A stretch of 64,000 nucleotides of DNA. Origin: an uncultured Campylobacterales bacterium. Its GTDB lineage: Bacteria; Campylobacterota; Campylobacteria; Campylobacterales; Arcobacteraceae. Made by a program: the position numbers and the translations under genes. Every line of letters starts with the position of its first letter. Position 1 is the stretch's first letter. Location of the stretch: the NCBI GenBank assembly GCA_947503785.1, contig CANNFB010000011.1:27466-91465 (forward strand), read 5' to 3'. The notes under the pieces are model-generated. The model did no database searches. It saw nothing but the letters and a program-made list of their open reading frames with translations, and was not told where the DNA came from. This document shows positions 1 to 7,509 of the stretch, piece after piece.

Positions 1-22
1 TTACTCTAAGATGGAGAAATAA
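1..22 (+). CDS. C-terminal tail of an upstream gene, probably ribH (partial)
   Basis: In the frame starting at base 2, the codons read YSKMEK and then a stop at 20-22, one base before the nusB start. In Campylobacterota the gene before nusB is usually ribH (lumazine synthase), so this is probably its last six residues. Six residues cannot prove identity; the call rests on gene order. Confidence 0.4.
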
Positions 23-23
23 T

Positions 24-422
24 TTGGCAACTAGAACACAAGCACGTGAATCTGTAATCGGGCTTTTATACGCTTATGATTTAGGAAATGAAGGTATTGT
101 TAAATTTGTTGATGAAATTTTAGAAGATAAGAAAATAAGAAATAAACAAAAAGAGTTTGCACTGAATCTTTTTAACGGTGTTGTTGAAAATATTGTAAAA
201 ATTGATGAAGAGATTGTTTCTCATTTAAATCAAGGTATTTTATCTGATATTGGTTCAGTTGAAAAATCTATTTTAAGATTAGCAGTTTATGAAATTCAAT
301 ACGCAGAACTTGAAAAAGCTATTATTATCAATGAAGCAATAGAACTAGCTAAAAAATTAGCAAGTGATGGTGCTCCAAAGTTTATGAATGGCTTACTAGA
401 TAAAGTTGAAAAGCTTAAATAA
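24..422 (+). CDS. nusB: Transcription antitermination factor NusB
   Basis: A 132-residue all-helical protein of the usual NusB length. It begins ATRTQARESVIGLLYAYD and has the family's C-terminal block with INEAIELAKKLASDGAPKF. NusB pairs with S10 (NusE) and binds boxA RNA in the antitermination complex that helps transcribe rRNA operons. The start is TTG at 24, with a GGAG at 13-16 inside the end of the upstream gene. Its stop overlaps the pyrF start by one base (TAATG), so the two genes are translationally coupled. The ribH-nusB-pyrF order is typical of Campylobacterota. Confidence 0.95.
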   Translation: MATRTQARESVIGLLYAYDLGNEGIVKFVDEILEDKKIRNKQKEFALNLFNGVVENIVKIDEEIVSHLNQGILSDIGSVEKSILRLAVYEIQYAELEKAIIINEAIELAKKLASDGAPKFMNGLLDKVEKLK

Positions 423-1120
423 TGAATAATTCTATGAAACTTTGTGTATCTTTAGATTTGCCAACAGCAAAAGAAAATCTTGAACTTGTTAAAACAATTA
501 AAGATTTTGACGTATGGTTAAAAGTTGGATTTAGATCTTATATAAGAGATGGAAAGAAGTTTCTAGAAGATATAAAAGCTATAAATCCTAATTTTAAAAT
601 ATTTTTAGATTTAAAACTTTATGATATTCCAAATACTATGGCTGATGCTGCAGAAGAAATTGCAAAGTTTGGTATTGTAGATATGTTTAACGTTCATGCA
701 AGTGCTGGAGTTAATGCTATGACTACTGTAATGGAAAGAATTAAAGATATTCCAAATAAACCTCTTGTATTAGCTGTAACTGCGCTTACATCTTTTGATA
801 ATGAATCATTTAAAGCTATTTACAATGAAGACATTTCTTCAAAAGCTACGCAATTTGCAAAAGATACTCATGTTTCTGGAATTGATGGTGTTGTTTGTTC
901 TGCTTTTGAAAGTTTAGATATTAAAAACAATACTTCTTTAGATTTTATTACTTTATGCCCAGGAATTAGGCCTTTTGGTGAAGATGCTGGGGATCAAAAA
1001 AGAGTTGCTGATATTCCTTTTTCAAAAGAAAATAAAGTTGATTTTATTGTTGTAGGACGACCGATATATAAAGCTACTAATCCAAGAGATGTAGTAGAAA
1101 AAATATTATCAAATATATAA
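422..1120 (+). CDS. pyrF: Orotidine 5'-phosphate decarboxylase
   Basis: This 232-residue TIM-barrel enzyme makes UMP from OMP, the last step of de novo pyrimidine synthesis. The catalytic Lys-Asp-x-Lys-Asp set is visible as K34, then DLKLYDIPNT with D63, K65 and D68. The phosphate-binding end VVGRPI lies near residue 212. The ATG at 422 overlaps the nusB stop; a second in-frame ATG at 434 (MKLCVSLD) matches where many homologues begin and is an alternative start. The gene runs towards the convergent diguanylate cyclase gene with a 10-base gap and no clear hairpin. Confidence 0.96.
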   Translation: MNNSMKLCVSLDLPTAKENLELVKTIKDFDVWLKVGFRSYIRDGKKFLEDIKAINPNFKIFLDLKLYDIPNTMADAAEEIAKFGIVDMFNVHASAGVNAMTTVMERIKDIPNKPLVLAVTALTSFDNESFKAIYNEDISSKATQFAKDTHVSGIDGVVCSAFESLDIKNNTSLDFITLCPGIRPFGEDAGDQKRVADIPFSKENKVDFIVVGRPIYKATNPRDVVEKILSNI

Positions 1121-1130
1121 AAAGAGAAAT

Positions 1131-2597
1131 CTAGCCTTCAACAGTTTGATTTCTACCTTGATCTTTTGCTTTATAAAGTAAAAGATCTACTCTGTTTATA
1201 AAACTATCAAGTTCTTCTTCTTTCTTATATTCTGTACATCCAATACTTATGGTAATTTTTAAATCAGTATTTTCAATGCTTAAGTTACTTATCTCTTTTC
1301 TAATTCTTTCAGCAAGTGAATAAGCACTTTTACTATTTGAATTTGATAGCATAATAAGAAATTCTTCTCCTCCATATCTTGAAACCAAATCAGATTCTCT
1401 AGTATTTTTACTTAATATTTTAGCTACTTCTTTTATAGTTAAATCTCCTATATGATGTCCATAGGTATCATTTACATTTTTAAATAAGTCTATGTCTAGT
1501 AATAAAAGTGATATATCTTGATTATATCTATTCGCTATATTTACTAATTTTTCAGATTCCCTTCTCATAGCCCTTCTATTTAAGAGAGAACTTAAAGAAT
1601 CTCTATTTGCTAATTTTTCTACTTTTCTATTTAAAATAATTAAATAACACAACATGTATATAATAGATAAAATAAATATTAACAATAGCACTTGAACGAG
1701 AGAGTTTTTTATTATTGATATGGTTTTTTCTTTATGGTTTTCGATATATACAAGTTTTATCATATCATTAAAGATTGATAATTCAAAAGTAGTATTATTC
1801 TGTTCTAAAACATCATTTAATTTAAAATTTTCGCTACTTGCAATAATTTCATTATCTTCATTTACTAAGTATAGTTCACCTGATAAATTATCTTGATGAA
1901 TCATACTATTTAATGTTTTAAGACCAATATCAATTGATAATACACCCATAAACTGCTCATTATTTACTATAGGTAAGGATAAAGTAGCTAGATAACCTTT
2001 TCCTGCAGAATCTTGATACAGTTTTGTAAGTATAAGCTCATTAGCTGGGTTATTACTTGGACTTGCTTCTGTCCAAGATTCTTTTTTATAAATATTAGTT
2101 AAAAAATCTTTTTTCCATACTTCGTTTGAAGGAGCAATGTATAAAAAGTTTTTTGCTGATGTGTAATAAACCCATTGTATATCATGCATAGAATTTAAAA
2201 TAGTTTTAAATAATGGCTTTAAATATAAAACTGAATGTAATTCTTGAACTATATCTAAATCAAGTTCTTCTAGTTTACCTATTCCACTAAGAGAGGATTC
2301 TATATTATCTAATACACATAATATATTGTATGTATCTTCTTTTTCTTTTATTTCACTGTATGCTGGATGACTTAATTCATTTATTTGTAAGTTGTTTGTT
2401 AAAATATCTTTTAAAGAAAAAATAAATGCTTTATTTATTGAAAAATATTCATTTATATATTTTGTTTTATCTGTAAGTTTTTGCAGTTTATTTTTATTGA
2501 AATTAGTTTCTTCTTTTATATAAATATAGTTTAATCCAATAAAAAGAACTATAAGTAATAGTATGAAAATATTGAATAATCTAAATATATTTTTCAA
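1131..2597 (-). CDS. Membrane diguanylate cyclase with periplasmic sensor domain (GGDEF)
   Basis: A 488-residue protein with a membrane segment at about residues 7-27, a periplasmic region of roughly 270 residues, a second membrane segment at about 300-322 and a C-terminal GGDEF domain. The active site reads GGEEF (409-413), and an RxxD inhibitory site (RESD, 400-403) lies five residues upstream. It should therefore make c-di-GMP from two GTP and be product-inhibited. The periplasmic part has a Cache-like pattern (WVYYTSAKNFLYIAPS, then a LSIDIGL strand), but the ligand cannot be read. It stands alone, convergent with pyrF. Confidence 0.9.
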   Translation of the reverse strand: MKNIFRLFNIFILLLIVLFIGLNYIYIKEETNFNKNKLQKLTDKTKYINEYFSINKAFIFSLKDILTNNLQINELSHPAYSEIKEKEDTYNILCVLDNIESSLSGIGKLEELDLDIVQELHSVLYLKPLFKTILNSMHDIQWVYYTSAKNFLYIAPSNEVWKKDFLTNIYKKESWTEASPSNNPANELILTKLYQDSAGKGYLATLSLPIVNNEQFMGVLSIDIGLKTLNSMIHQDNLSGELYLVNEDNEIIASSENFKLNDVLEQNNTTFELSIFNDMIKLVYIENHKEKTISIIKNSLVQVLLLIFILSIIYMLCYLIILNRKVEKLANRDSLSSLLNRRAMRRESEKLVNIANRYNQDISLLLLDIDLFKNVNDTYGHHIGDLTIKEVAKILSKNTRESDLVSRYGGEEFLIMLSNSNSKSAYSLAERIRKEISNLSIENTDLKITISIGCTEYKKEEELDSFINRVDLLLYKAKDQGRNQTVEG

Positions 2598-2698
2598 AGT
2601 TGATCCTTAAATATATGTTTTTATTATACTACTTTCTTCATTTATAATATATTTATTTTAAAAGGTTTTATTTAAGTATGTTTTAAGTGATTTACTAT

Positions 2699-2704
2699 TA
2701 TAAT
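2699..2704 (+). promoter_or_regulatory. Probable -10 element of the tRNA cluster
   Basis: A consensus TATAAT lies 41 bases before the first tRNA, in otherwise AT-rich DNA. No good -35 hexamer is seen 17 bases upstream, as is common for Campylobacterota sigma70 promoters. The role is inferred from its position. Confidence 0.45.
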
Positions 2705-2744
2705 TCCCATCCAAATTTCATCATATATGAAACTTGTAAAACGC

Positions 2745-2835
2745 GGACAGTTGGGTGAGCTGGCTTAAACCATATCCCTGCTAAGGATACGTACTGGCAA
2801 CGGTACCGAGGGTTCGAATCCCTCACTGTCCGCCA
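2745..2835 (+). tRNA. tRNA-Ser(GCU)
   Basis: The acceptor stem GGACAGT pairs with ACTGTCC, followed by discriminator G and encoded CCA. The anticodon stem TATCC/GGATA encloses loop CTGCTAA, anticodon GCT. A long variable arm (type II tRNA) and a GAGGG/CCCTC T-stem with TTCGAAT loop are present. It reads AGC/AGU serine codons and is the first gene of an eight-tRNA run. Confidence 0.95.
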
Positions 2836-2844
2836 CTTTAACCA

Positions 2845-2921
2845 GGGTCTATAGCTCAGCTGGTTAGAGCACTCGGCTCATAACCGAGTGGTCGAAGGTT
2901 CGAGTCCTTCTAGACCCACCA
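2845..2921 (+). tRNA. tRNA with CAU anticodon, probably tRNA-Ile2 (lysidine-modified)
   Basis: A 77-base cloverleaf with acceptor GGGTCTA/TAGACCC, discriminator A and encoded CCA. The anticodon stem CTCGG/CCGAG has loop CTCATAA (CAT). The G-rich acceptor and the GCTCATAACC anticodon arm resemble bacterial tRNA-Ile2, whose C34 is converted to lysidine by TilS to read AUA. The two other CAU tRNAs nearby fit initiator and elongator Met, which supports the Ile2 call. The alternative is a second elongator tRNA-Met. Confidence 0.85.
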
Positions 2922-2932
2922 CTATAATGTAT

Positions 2933-3009
<77 letters not shown>

Positions 3010-3064
3010 TTATCTAAGTAGAAGTTGTAATACTATTTAGGTTGATTTTTTATTACTATAGTGT

Positions 3065-3141
<77 letters not shown>

Positions 3142-3163
3142 CTTTTTTAAATTATTTTGTTAA

Positions 3164-3240
<77 letters not shown>

Positions 3241-3252
3241 ATATAGCCATGT

Positions 3253-3329
3253 GTCAAGGTAGCTCAGCTGGCTAGAGCGCTGGTCTCATAAGCCGGAGGT
3301 CGAGGGTTCGAGTCCCTCTCTTGACACCA
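3253..3329 (+). tRNA. Elongator tRNA-Met(CAU)
   Basis: A 77-base cloverleaf with acceptor GTCAAGG/TCTTGAC (last pair G-U), discriminator A and CCA. The anticodon stem CTGGT/GCCGG contains G-U pairs and encloses loop CTCATAA. C1-A72 is absent, so it is not an initiator. The assignment as Met rather than Ile2 is by elimination. Confidence 0.85.
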
Positions 3330-3375
3330 CTTTTAATTTCACAATAGTGATTTTAAAACTTAAATTTTTATTGTT

Positions 3376-3453
3376 GCTGGTGTAGCTCAGCTTGGCTAGA
3401 GCAGCTGATTTGTAATCAGCAGGTCGGGGGTTCAAGTCCCTTCACCAGCTCCA
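3376..3453 (+). tRNA. tRNA-Thr(UGU)
   Basis: A 78-base cloverleaf starting GCTGGTG and ending CACCAGC-T-CCA. The anticodon stem GCTGA/TCAGC encloses TTTGTAA, anticodon TGT. The T arm is GGGGG-TTCAAGT-CCCTT with a terminal wobble. Confidence 0.95.
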
Positions 3454-3488
3454 TTAAATAAAAACTGCAAATATACAAACTTAGTTCT

Positions 3489-3563
3489 TGGGGTATGGCC
3501 AAGTGGTAAGGCAACGGCTTTTGGTGCCGTCATTCGTAGGTTCGAATCCTACTACCCCATCCA
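3489..3563 (+). tRNA. tRNA-Gln(UUG)
   Basis: A 75-base cloverleaf with acceptor TGGGGTA/TACCCCA, discriminator T and CCA. The anticodon stem ACGGC/GCCGT encloses TTTTGGT, anticodon TTG. The weak first pair (U1-A72) is typical of bacterial tRNA-Gln. It is the last tRNA of the cluster. Confidence 0.95.
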
Positions 3564-3709
3564 CTATTTAAGCAATCCTAACTTACAATTCAATTTAAAA
3601 TCAACTTATTTAATACTATTTTTTTGCAAAGTCATAACAAAGTCTTGTTTTATTTAGGTCTTGAAATGGCTCTTTTTCTATAAAATCTTTCAATAATAAA
3701 ATCTATAAC

Positions 3710-3738
3710 TTGCATTTAAATATAAAAAGTGATACAAT
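3710..3738 (+). promoter_or_regulatory. Candidate sigma70 promoter for a short transcript
   Basis: TTGCAT (3710-3715) and TACAAT (3733-3738) are separated by 17 bases. Transcription would begin near 3745, ahead of a strong ribosome binding site, a seven-codon ORF and a rho-independent terminator. It is predicted from sequence only. Confidence 0.45.
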
Positions 3739-3768
3739 TTTAATAACATAAATAATATGGAGGTGTTA

Positions 3769-3792
3769 ATGACGAAGGTTATACATTTTTAG
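3769..3792 (+). CDS. Seven-codon mini-ORF (MTKVIHF), possible leader peptide
   Basis: ATG at 3769 reads MTKVIHF and then TAG. A near-perfect Shine-Dalgarno GGAGGTG (3759-3765) sits at the right distance. An in-frame ATG at 3757 would add four residues but would place the start inside that site. A promoter-like pair lies upstream. A strong terminator at 3875-3911 closes a unit of about 165 bases. The arrangement resembles an attenuator leader or a small RNA with a regulatory peptide. No biosynthetic gene follows; only a decayed EAL fragment and an enoyl-CoA hydratase do. The function is unknown, and the element may be a relic of the vanished EAL gene's control region. Confidence 0.35.
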   Translation: MTKVIHF

Positions 3793-3874
3793 TATTGTTA
3801 AAAGACTAATTAAAAATAATTTACTATAAAGTAAATAGTATAAATATATATTTTTATTTATACCATATTGAATT

Positions 3875-3911
3875 AAAGGGGAAAAGGTTTGAAATCTTTT
3901 CCCCTTTTTTT
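3875..3911 (+). terminator. Rho-independent terminator
   Basis: AAAGGGGAAAAG (3875-3886) pairs perfectly with CTTTTCCCCTTT (3896-3907) around a nine-base loop and is followed by a T run. It ends the short transcript starting near 3745 and would also stop read-through from the tRNA cluster. Confidence 0.85.
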
Positions 3912-3918
3912 GTCATAA

Positions 3919-4050
3919 GAATATTATGATAACTTAATTGCATTAGATGATATTGGTGAAGGTTACTCAAGTTTAAACATGCTAATAAAGCTTAGACCAA
4001 ATATTATTAAAATAGATAGAAATATCATAGATGGAATTGATATTGTATAA
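3919..4050 (+). pseudogene. Remnant of an EAL-domain (c-di-GMP phosphodiesterase) gene
   Basis: This stretch is open and reads ALDDIGEGYSSLNMLIKLRP, then NIIKIDRNIIDGID, and stops at 4048-4050. That is the well-known EAL-domain segment ALDDFG.GYSSL...L.P..IKID. Only about 43 codons remain. There is no start codon, no EAL signature and no downstream part of the domain, and an in-frame TAA lies just upstream. The terminator at 3875-3911 abuts its 5' side. It is the surviving piece of a deleted phosphodiesterase gene and cannot encode an enzyme. Confidence 0.8.
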
Positions 4051-4062
4051 AAGGATAATGAA

Positions 4063-4842
4063 ATGAATTATAAATACATTATTGTAGAGAAAAAAGAGAA
4101 TAAGGTAGGCTTAATTATTTTAAATCGACCAGATGCTTATAATGCTTTATCAAGAGCTTTAATAAATGAAGTTTCAAGTGCAATTACAAAGTTTGAAGAA
4201 GATAGAAATATTGCTGCGATTGTTTTAACAGGTGGTAATAAAGTGTTTGCAGCGGGTGCTGATATTAAAGAGTTGGCAAAATTAGATTTTGCAAGTGCTT
4301 ATAATAATGAATTTATTACTAAAGAGTGGAAAGCCTTAGAAAATCACAATAAGCCAATAATTGCAGCAGTTGCAGGTTTTGCACTAGGTGGAGGATGTGA
4401 GCTTTCTTTATTATGTGATATTACTATTTGTGATTCAAGTGCAAAATTTGGACAACCAGAGGTTAAAATAGGCACAATGCCAGGAATTGGTGGAACTCAA
4501 AGGCTAACAAGAGCAGTTGGAAAATCAAAAGCTATGTTAATGTGTTTAACTGGTGATTTGATTGATGCAAAGGAAGCATTGGCTTATGGTCTTGTTTCGA
4601 AAGTTAGTATTGAGGGAGAAGTGGTAAATGATGCCCTTGAAATTGCTTTAAAAATTGCTTCTATGAGTCAGCCCGTAGTTAGACTTATAAAAGAATCTGT
4701 GAACAATGTTTATGAGACTAGTTTGCAAGTAGGATTAGAAAATGAAAGAAAGTCTTTTTATTCAACATTCTCTTTATCAGATAAAAATGAGGGAATGAAT
4801 GCTTTTCTTGAAAAAAGAAAAGCTAATTTTACGGATAAATAG
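4063..4842 (+). CDS. Enoyl-CoA hydratase/isomerase (crotonase family)
   Basis: A 259-residue crotonase-fold enzyme of standard length. The oxyanion-hole segment FAAGADIKELAKL, the block GFALGGGCELSLLCDI with the first catalytic Glu and FGQPEVKIGTMPGIGGTQRL with the second Glu are all present. It should therefore hydrate 2-enoyl-CoA (FadB/PaaF/Crt type) rather than be a catalytically divergent relative. It has an AGGATAATG start region at 4053-4063. No other beta-oxidation genes are nearby, so the physiological substrate cannot be told. It sits between two fragments of apparently decayed c-di-GMP-type genes, as if it had been inserted or retained there. Confidence 0.9.
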   Translation: MNYKYIIVEKKENKVGLIILNRPDAYNALSRALINEVSSAITKFEEDRNIAAIVLTGGNKVFAAGADIKELAKLDFASAYNNEFITKEWKALENHNKPIIAAVAGFALGGGCELSLLCDITICDSSAKFGQPEVKIGTMPGIGGTQRLTRAVGKSKAMLMCLTGDLIDAKEALAYGLVSKVSIEGEVVNDALEIALKIASMSQPVVRLIKESVNNVYETSLQVGLENERKSFYSTFSLSDKNEGMNAFLEKRKANFTDK

Positions 4843-4928
4843 AGATTGTAGAAAATATTTCTTACAGTTATGATAAGGTAAAATATAAAGGTGCAAAGTT
4901 TACTGTTGCATTAAATCATATTAGATAA
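4839..4928 (+). pseudogene. Possible gene remnant (GGDEF-like C-terminal strand)
   Basis: The frame is open between stops and reads IEIVENISYSYDKVKYKG followed by AKFTVALNHIR. The pattern of a hydrophilic helix end, a short strand and then x-F-T-V-A-L resembles the strand before SIG in GGDEF domains, but the SIG triplet itself is missing. There is no start codon. This is a weak resemblance, noted because an EAL remnant lies on the other side of the enoyl-CoA hydratase gene. Confidence 0.2.
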
Positions 4929-4941
4929 AAAAAGGATTTTT

Positions 4942-6165
4942 TTGAATTATAGTTTTGATGATATTTTAATACTAATAGTTGCCAATAAGAAAGAAGATAG
5001 AGATATTCTTAAAAATATTCTTTCTAAATATTTTAAATATATAGATGAAGCAGAAAATGGAAAAATAGCTTTTGAAAAATTTAGAGAAAATAAAAATATT
5101 GATATTATTATTTCAGATATAAATATATCTGAAATTGATGGAATTAATTTATTAAAATTAGTTAGAATGTCGAATTTTAATATACCTTTTCTTCTTACAA
5201 CTGAAAAAATTGATACAGAAGTACTTCTTAAAGCTGTTGAACTTAATGTAAGTTCTTTCTTATTAAAGCCAGTTGCTTTTTCAAAATTATTAGAAAAAGT
5301 TGATCTTTTTTGTGAACAAAGAATTATGGAAAAAAGACTTATTTTAAAAAAAGAAGAAATAAAAAATTATCTAGAAGCTGTTGATAAAGTTTCTTTAATA
5401 TATAAAATGTATGAAAATGGGAAAATAACATACATGAATGAAAGTATGAAAGAAGTTACAAAATATAATGATGAAGATATAAAAGAATTAAATTTCAGTG
5501 ATATTATACATCCCGATATTACAAAAAAAAGTATAGAAGATACTTGGACACAAATCAAAAGTAATAAATTATGGAGAGGAAACACAAAGTTTATATCAAA
5601 AGATAAAGAAGTGTTCTATTTAAATAATACTATTTTTAAAATTAACAATTTACTAGAAGATGAATATATTACAATCTCTTTTTTAAATACAAAAGAAAAT
5701 CTAGAAAAAAGAGATTTTCATAAAAAGGTATTATTAAAAATTCAAGAAGCAAATAAAAAAGAATTTGAACTTAAAAAGATAAATAATAAATTAAGTGAGG
5801 AATTAGAAGATTGTAAAAATATTATTTCAAATTGTAATGAGGATAAATTAATTAATCTAGAAAATAATTTGACTTCTAAAGAGAAAAAAATAAAACTCTT
5901 AGAATCTGAAATCCTTGAATTTCAAGAGAAATACACAAAAATGCTTCAAAATAAAAAAGATGAATTAGAACATCATATTAACAATGTACAAAAGCATAGA
6001 ATGCTTATGGATAAGATTAAAAATGAAATCAAAAATCAAAACATAGAACTAGATGCAGCTCATGATAAAATCAAAGTATCATTAGCTGACATTACAAGAA
6101 AAGATAAAATTATTAAAGATTTAAGATTTATTATTGAGGAGATGGAAAATAATTTAGGACAGTAA
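4942..6165 (+). CDS. Response regulator: receiver-PAS-coiled coil, no output domain
   Basis: A 407-residue protein. Residues 5-125 form a receiver domain with phospho-acceptor D59 (IIISDINISEIDG), T87/T88 and K110 (FLLKPV). The acidic pocket is altered to NKKED instead of the usual acidic pair. Residues about 140-255 look like a PAS fold (YENGKITYMNESM, TKYNDEDIKELNFSDIIHP). Residues about 255-405 are a long, charged coiled coil. No DNA-binding, GGDEF, EAL or kinase domain is present, so it probably acts through protein contacts. It uses a TTG start at 4942 with AAAGGA at 4930-4935. No kinase lies beside it. Confidence 0.82.
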   Translation: MNYSFDDILILIVANKKEDRDILKNILSKYFKYIDEAENGKIAFEKFRENKNIDIIISDINISEIDGINLLKLVRMSNFNIPFLLTTEKIDTEVLLKAVELNVSSFLLKPVAFSKLLEKVDLFCEQRIMEKRLILKKEEIKNYLEAVDKVSLIYKMYENGKITYMNESMKEVTKYNDEDIKELNFSDIIHPDITKKSIEDTWTQIKSNKLWRGNTKFISKDKEVFYLNNTIFKINNLLEDEYITISFLNTKENLEKRDFHKKVLLKIQEANKKEFELKKINNKLSEELEDCKNIISNCNEDKLINLENNLTSKEKKIKLLESEILEFQEKYTKMLQNKKDELEHHINNVQKHRMLMDKIKNEIKNQNIELDAAHDKIKVSLADITRKDKIIKDLRFIIEEMENNLGQ

Positions 6166-6216
6166 TAAAGTTATTTAAGTAGTAGTCACTATTTAGCTTA
6201 GCTATACTAGAATATC

Positions 6217-6260
6217 TTTCATAAAAGCTATTATTTTCATAAAAGCTATTATTTTCATAA
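6217..6260. repeat. Short tandem repeat, 18-base unit
   Basis: The unit TTTCATAAAAGCTATTAT occurs twice exactly (6217-6234, 6235-6252) and is followed by the first eight bases of a third copy. It lies in the non-coding gap between the receiver-PAS gene and the RimK cluster. It may be prone to slippage. No function is evident. Confidence 0.8.
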
Positions 6261-6459
6261 GCCATTTATTTGGAATTATTAACCAAGCCCAATTTATTTT
6301 GAAAGTACTTTTTTACTATATGGATAGTTAGTGATAAACGCATCAGTACATTTTGCTTAGGCTTCATCCTAATAATTAAAAAGAAGTTTTTTTCTTTATT
6401 TTATAAGATAAGTCTTTTAGTACAGAAATTCAAAAATATAGTTTTTCAACAGTATCTTT

Positions 6460-7509
6460 TTATTCTATACTTTCTTCTTTTTTTAATTCACTAAATTCAC
6501 TTGTTTCTATTGCATCTTCATTATAGTATTCCATTTTGTTTTCTGCCGTTTCTAAGTCTTTTAATTGTGCAATATGAAAAATAGCATCACCTTCTTGAAT
6601 TAAAGGTATTTCAGATTTTCCAATAATAACACCATCAAAAGTCGCTTTAATTTCAAAGCTTTCATCACCTAATGGCTCATCAACATAAGCTATTGTTTCG
6701 CCTTCTGTTACCATATCACCTAAAGCTTTAATCGTTCTAATAATACCACTTTCAGTAGATCTAATCCACTGGCTACTTCTTGTAATAATTGGATTTTTAA
6801 ACTTTTTCTTAGTAGATACAGAAGGAAGCATTTGAGATTCTCTTAAGATATTAACAATACCTTTTACTCCAATTCTAATAGATGTTTCATCAAATCGTAA
6901 AGCTTCTCCTGCTTCATATAAAAGTACAGGAATACCTTTCTCTTGAGCTTCAGCTCTTAATGAACCATCTCTTAATTCAGAATGCAAAACAATTGGTGCT
7001 TCAAATACTTTTGCTAGATTATAAGTAAACTCATTATCTAAATTTGTTCTAACTTGTGGTAAGTTTGATTTATGAATTGCTGCTGTGTGTAAGTCTATTC
7101 CAAAATCACATTTAGACACGATTTCATCGAAAAAAACTTTTGCAACACGACTTGCTAATGAACCTTTTTTAGTTCCAGGAAAAGATCTATTTAAATCTCT
7201 TCTATCTGGCATATATCTAGATAGTGTCATCACTCCATAGATATTTACAATTGGAATTAGAACTATAGTTCCTTTAAGTCTTTTTAATATATTTAACTTT
7301 CTAAATCTTCTTATTATTTCAATTCCGTTTAGTTCATCTCCATGAATTGCTGCACTAATAAACATAGTAGGGCCATCTTTTTTACCTCTAATTACTCTTA
7401 TTGGTAAATCCATTGGAGAATGGTAAAGTTTTGGTAATTCTAGGTTTATAGTTACATTTGTACCTTTTAATATTTGTTTACCTGCAAATTCTATATTCTT
7501 ATGCTCCAA
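6460..7509 (-). CDS. Succinylglutamate desuccinylase/aspartoacylase-family metallohydrolase (M14-like), RimK-associated
   Basis: A 349-residue zinc hydrolase of the AstE/AspA family. The zinc ligands H56 and E59 lie in AAIHGDELNG and H141 lies in GIDLHTAAI. The conserved RRDLNRSFPG follows a few residues after VMTLSRYMP, and YEAGEALRFDE carries the general-base Glu region. A C-terminal biotinyl-lipoyl-like barrel follows at about residues 240-325. Its start overlaps the end of the rimK-like gene by 11 bases, so the two are cotranscribed. The likely substrate is an N-acylated or glutamylated amino acid or peptide connected with RimK action. It probably does not belong to arginine catabolism, since no ast genes are near. 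Confidence 0.85.
   Translation of the reverse strand: MEHKNIEFAGKQILKGTNVTINLELPKLYHSPMDLPIRVIRGKKDGPTMFISAAIHGDELNGIEIIRRFRKLNILKRLKGTIVLIPIVNIYGVMTLSRYMPDRRDLNRSFPGTKKGSLASRVAKVFFDEIVSKCDFGIDLHTAAIHKSNLPQVRTNLDNEFTYNLAKVFEAPIVLHSELRDGSLRAEAQEKGIPVLLYEAGEALRFDETSIRIGVKGIVNILRESQMLPSVSTKKKFKNPIITRSSQWIRSTESGIIRTIKALGDMVTEGETIAYVDEPLGDESFEIKATFDGVIIGKSEIPLIQEGDAIFHIAQLKDLETAENKMEYYNEDAIETSEFSELKKEESIE

Noticed and set aside
6217..6260. Possible CRISPR-like repeat
   Set aside because: The units are directly adjacent, with no spacers, and only two and a half copies exist.
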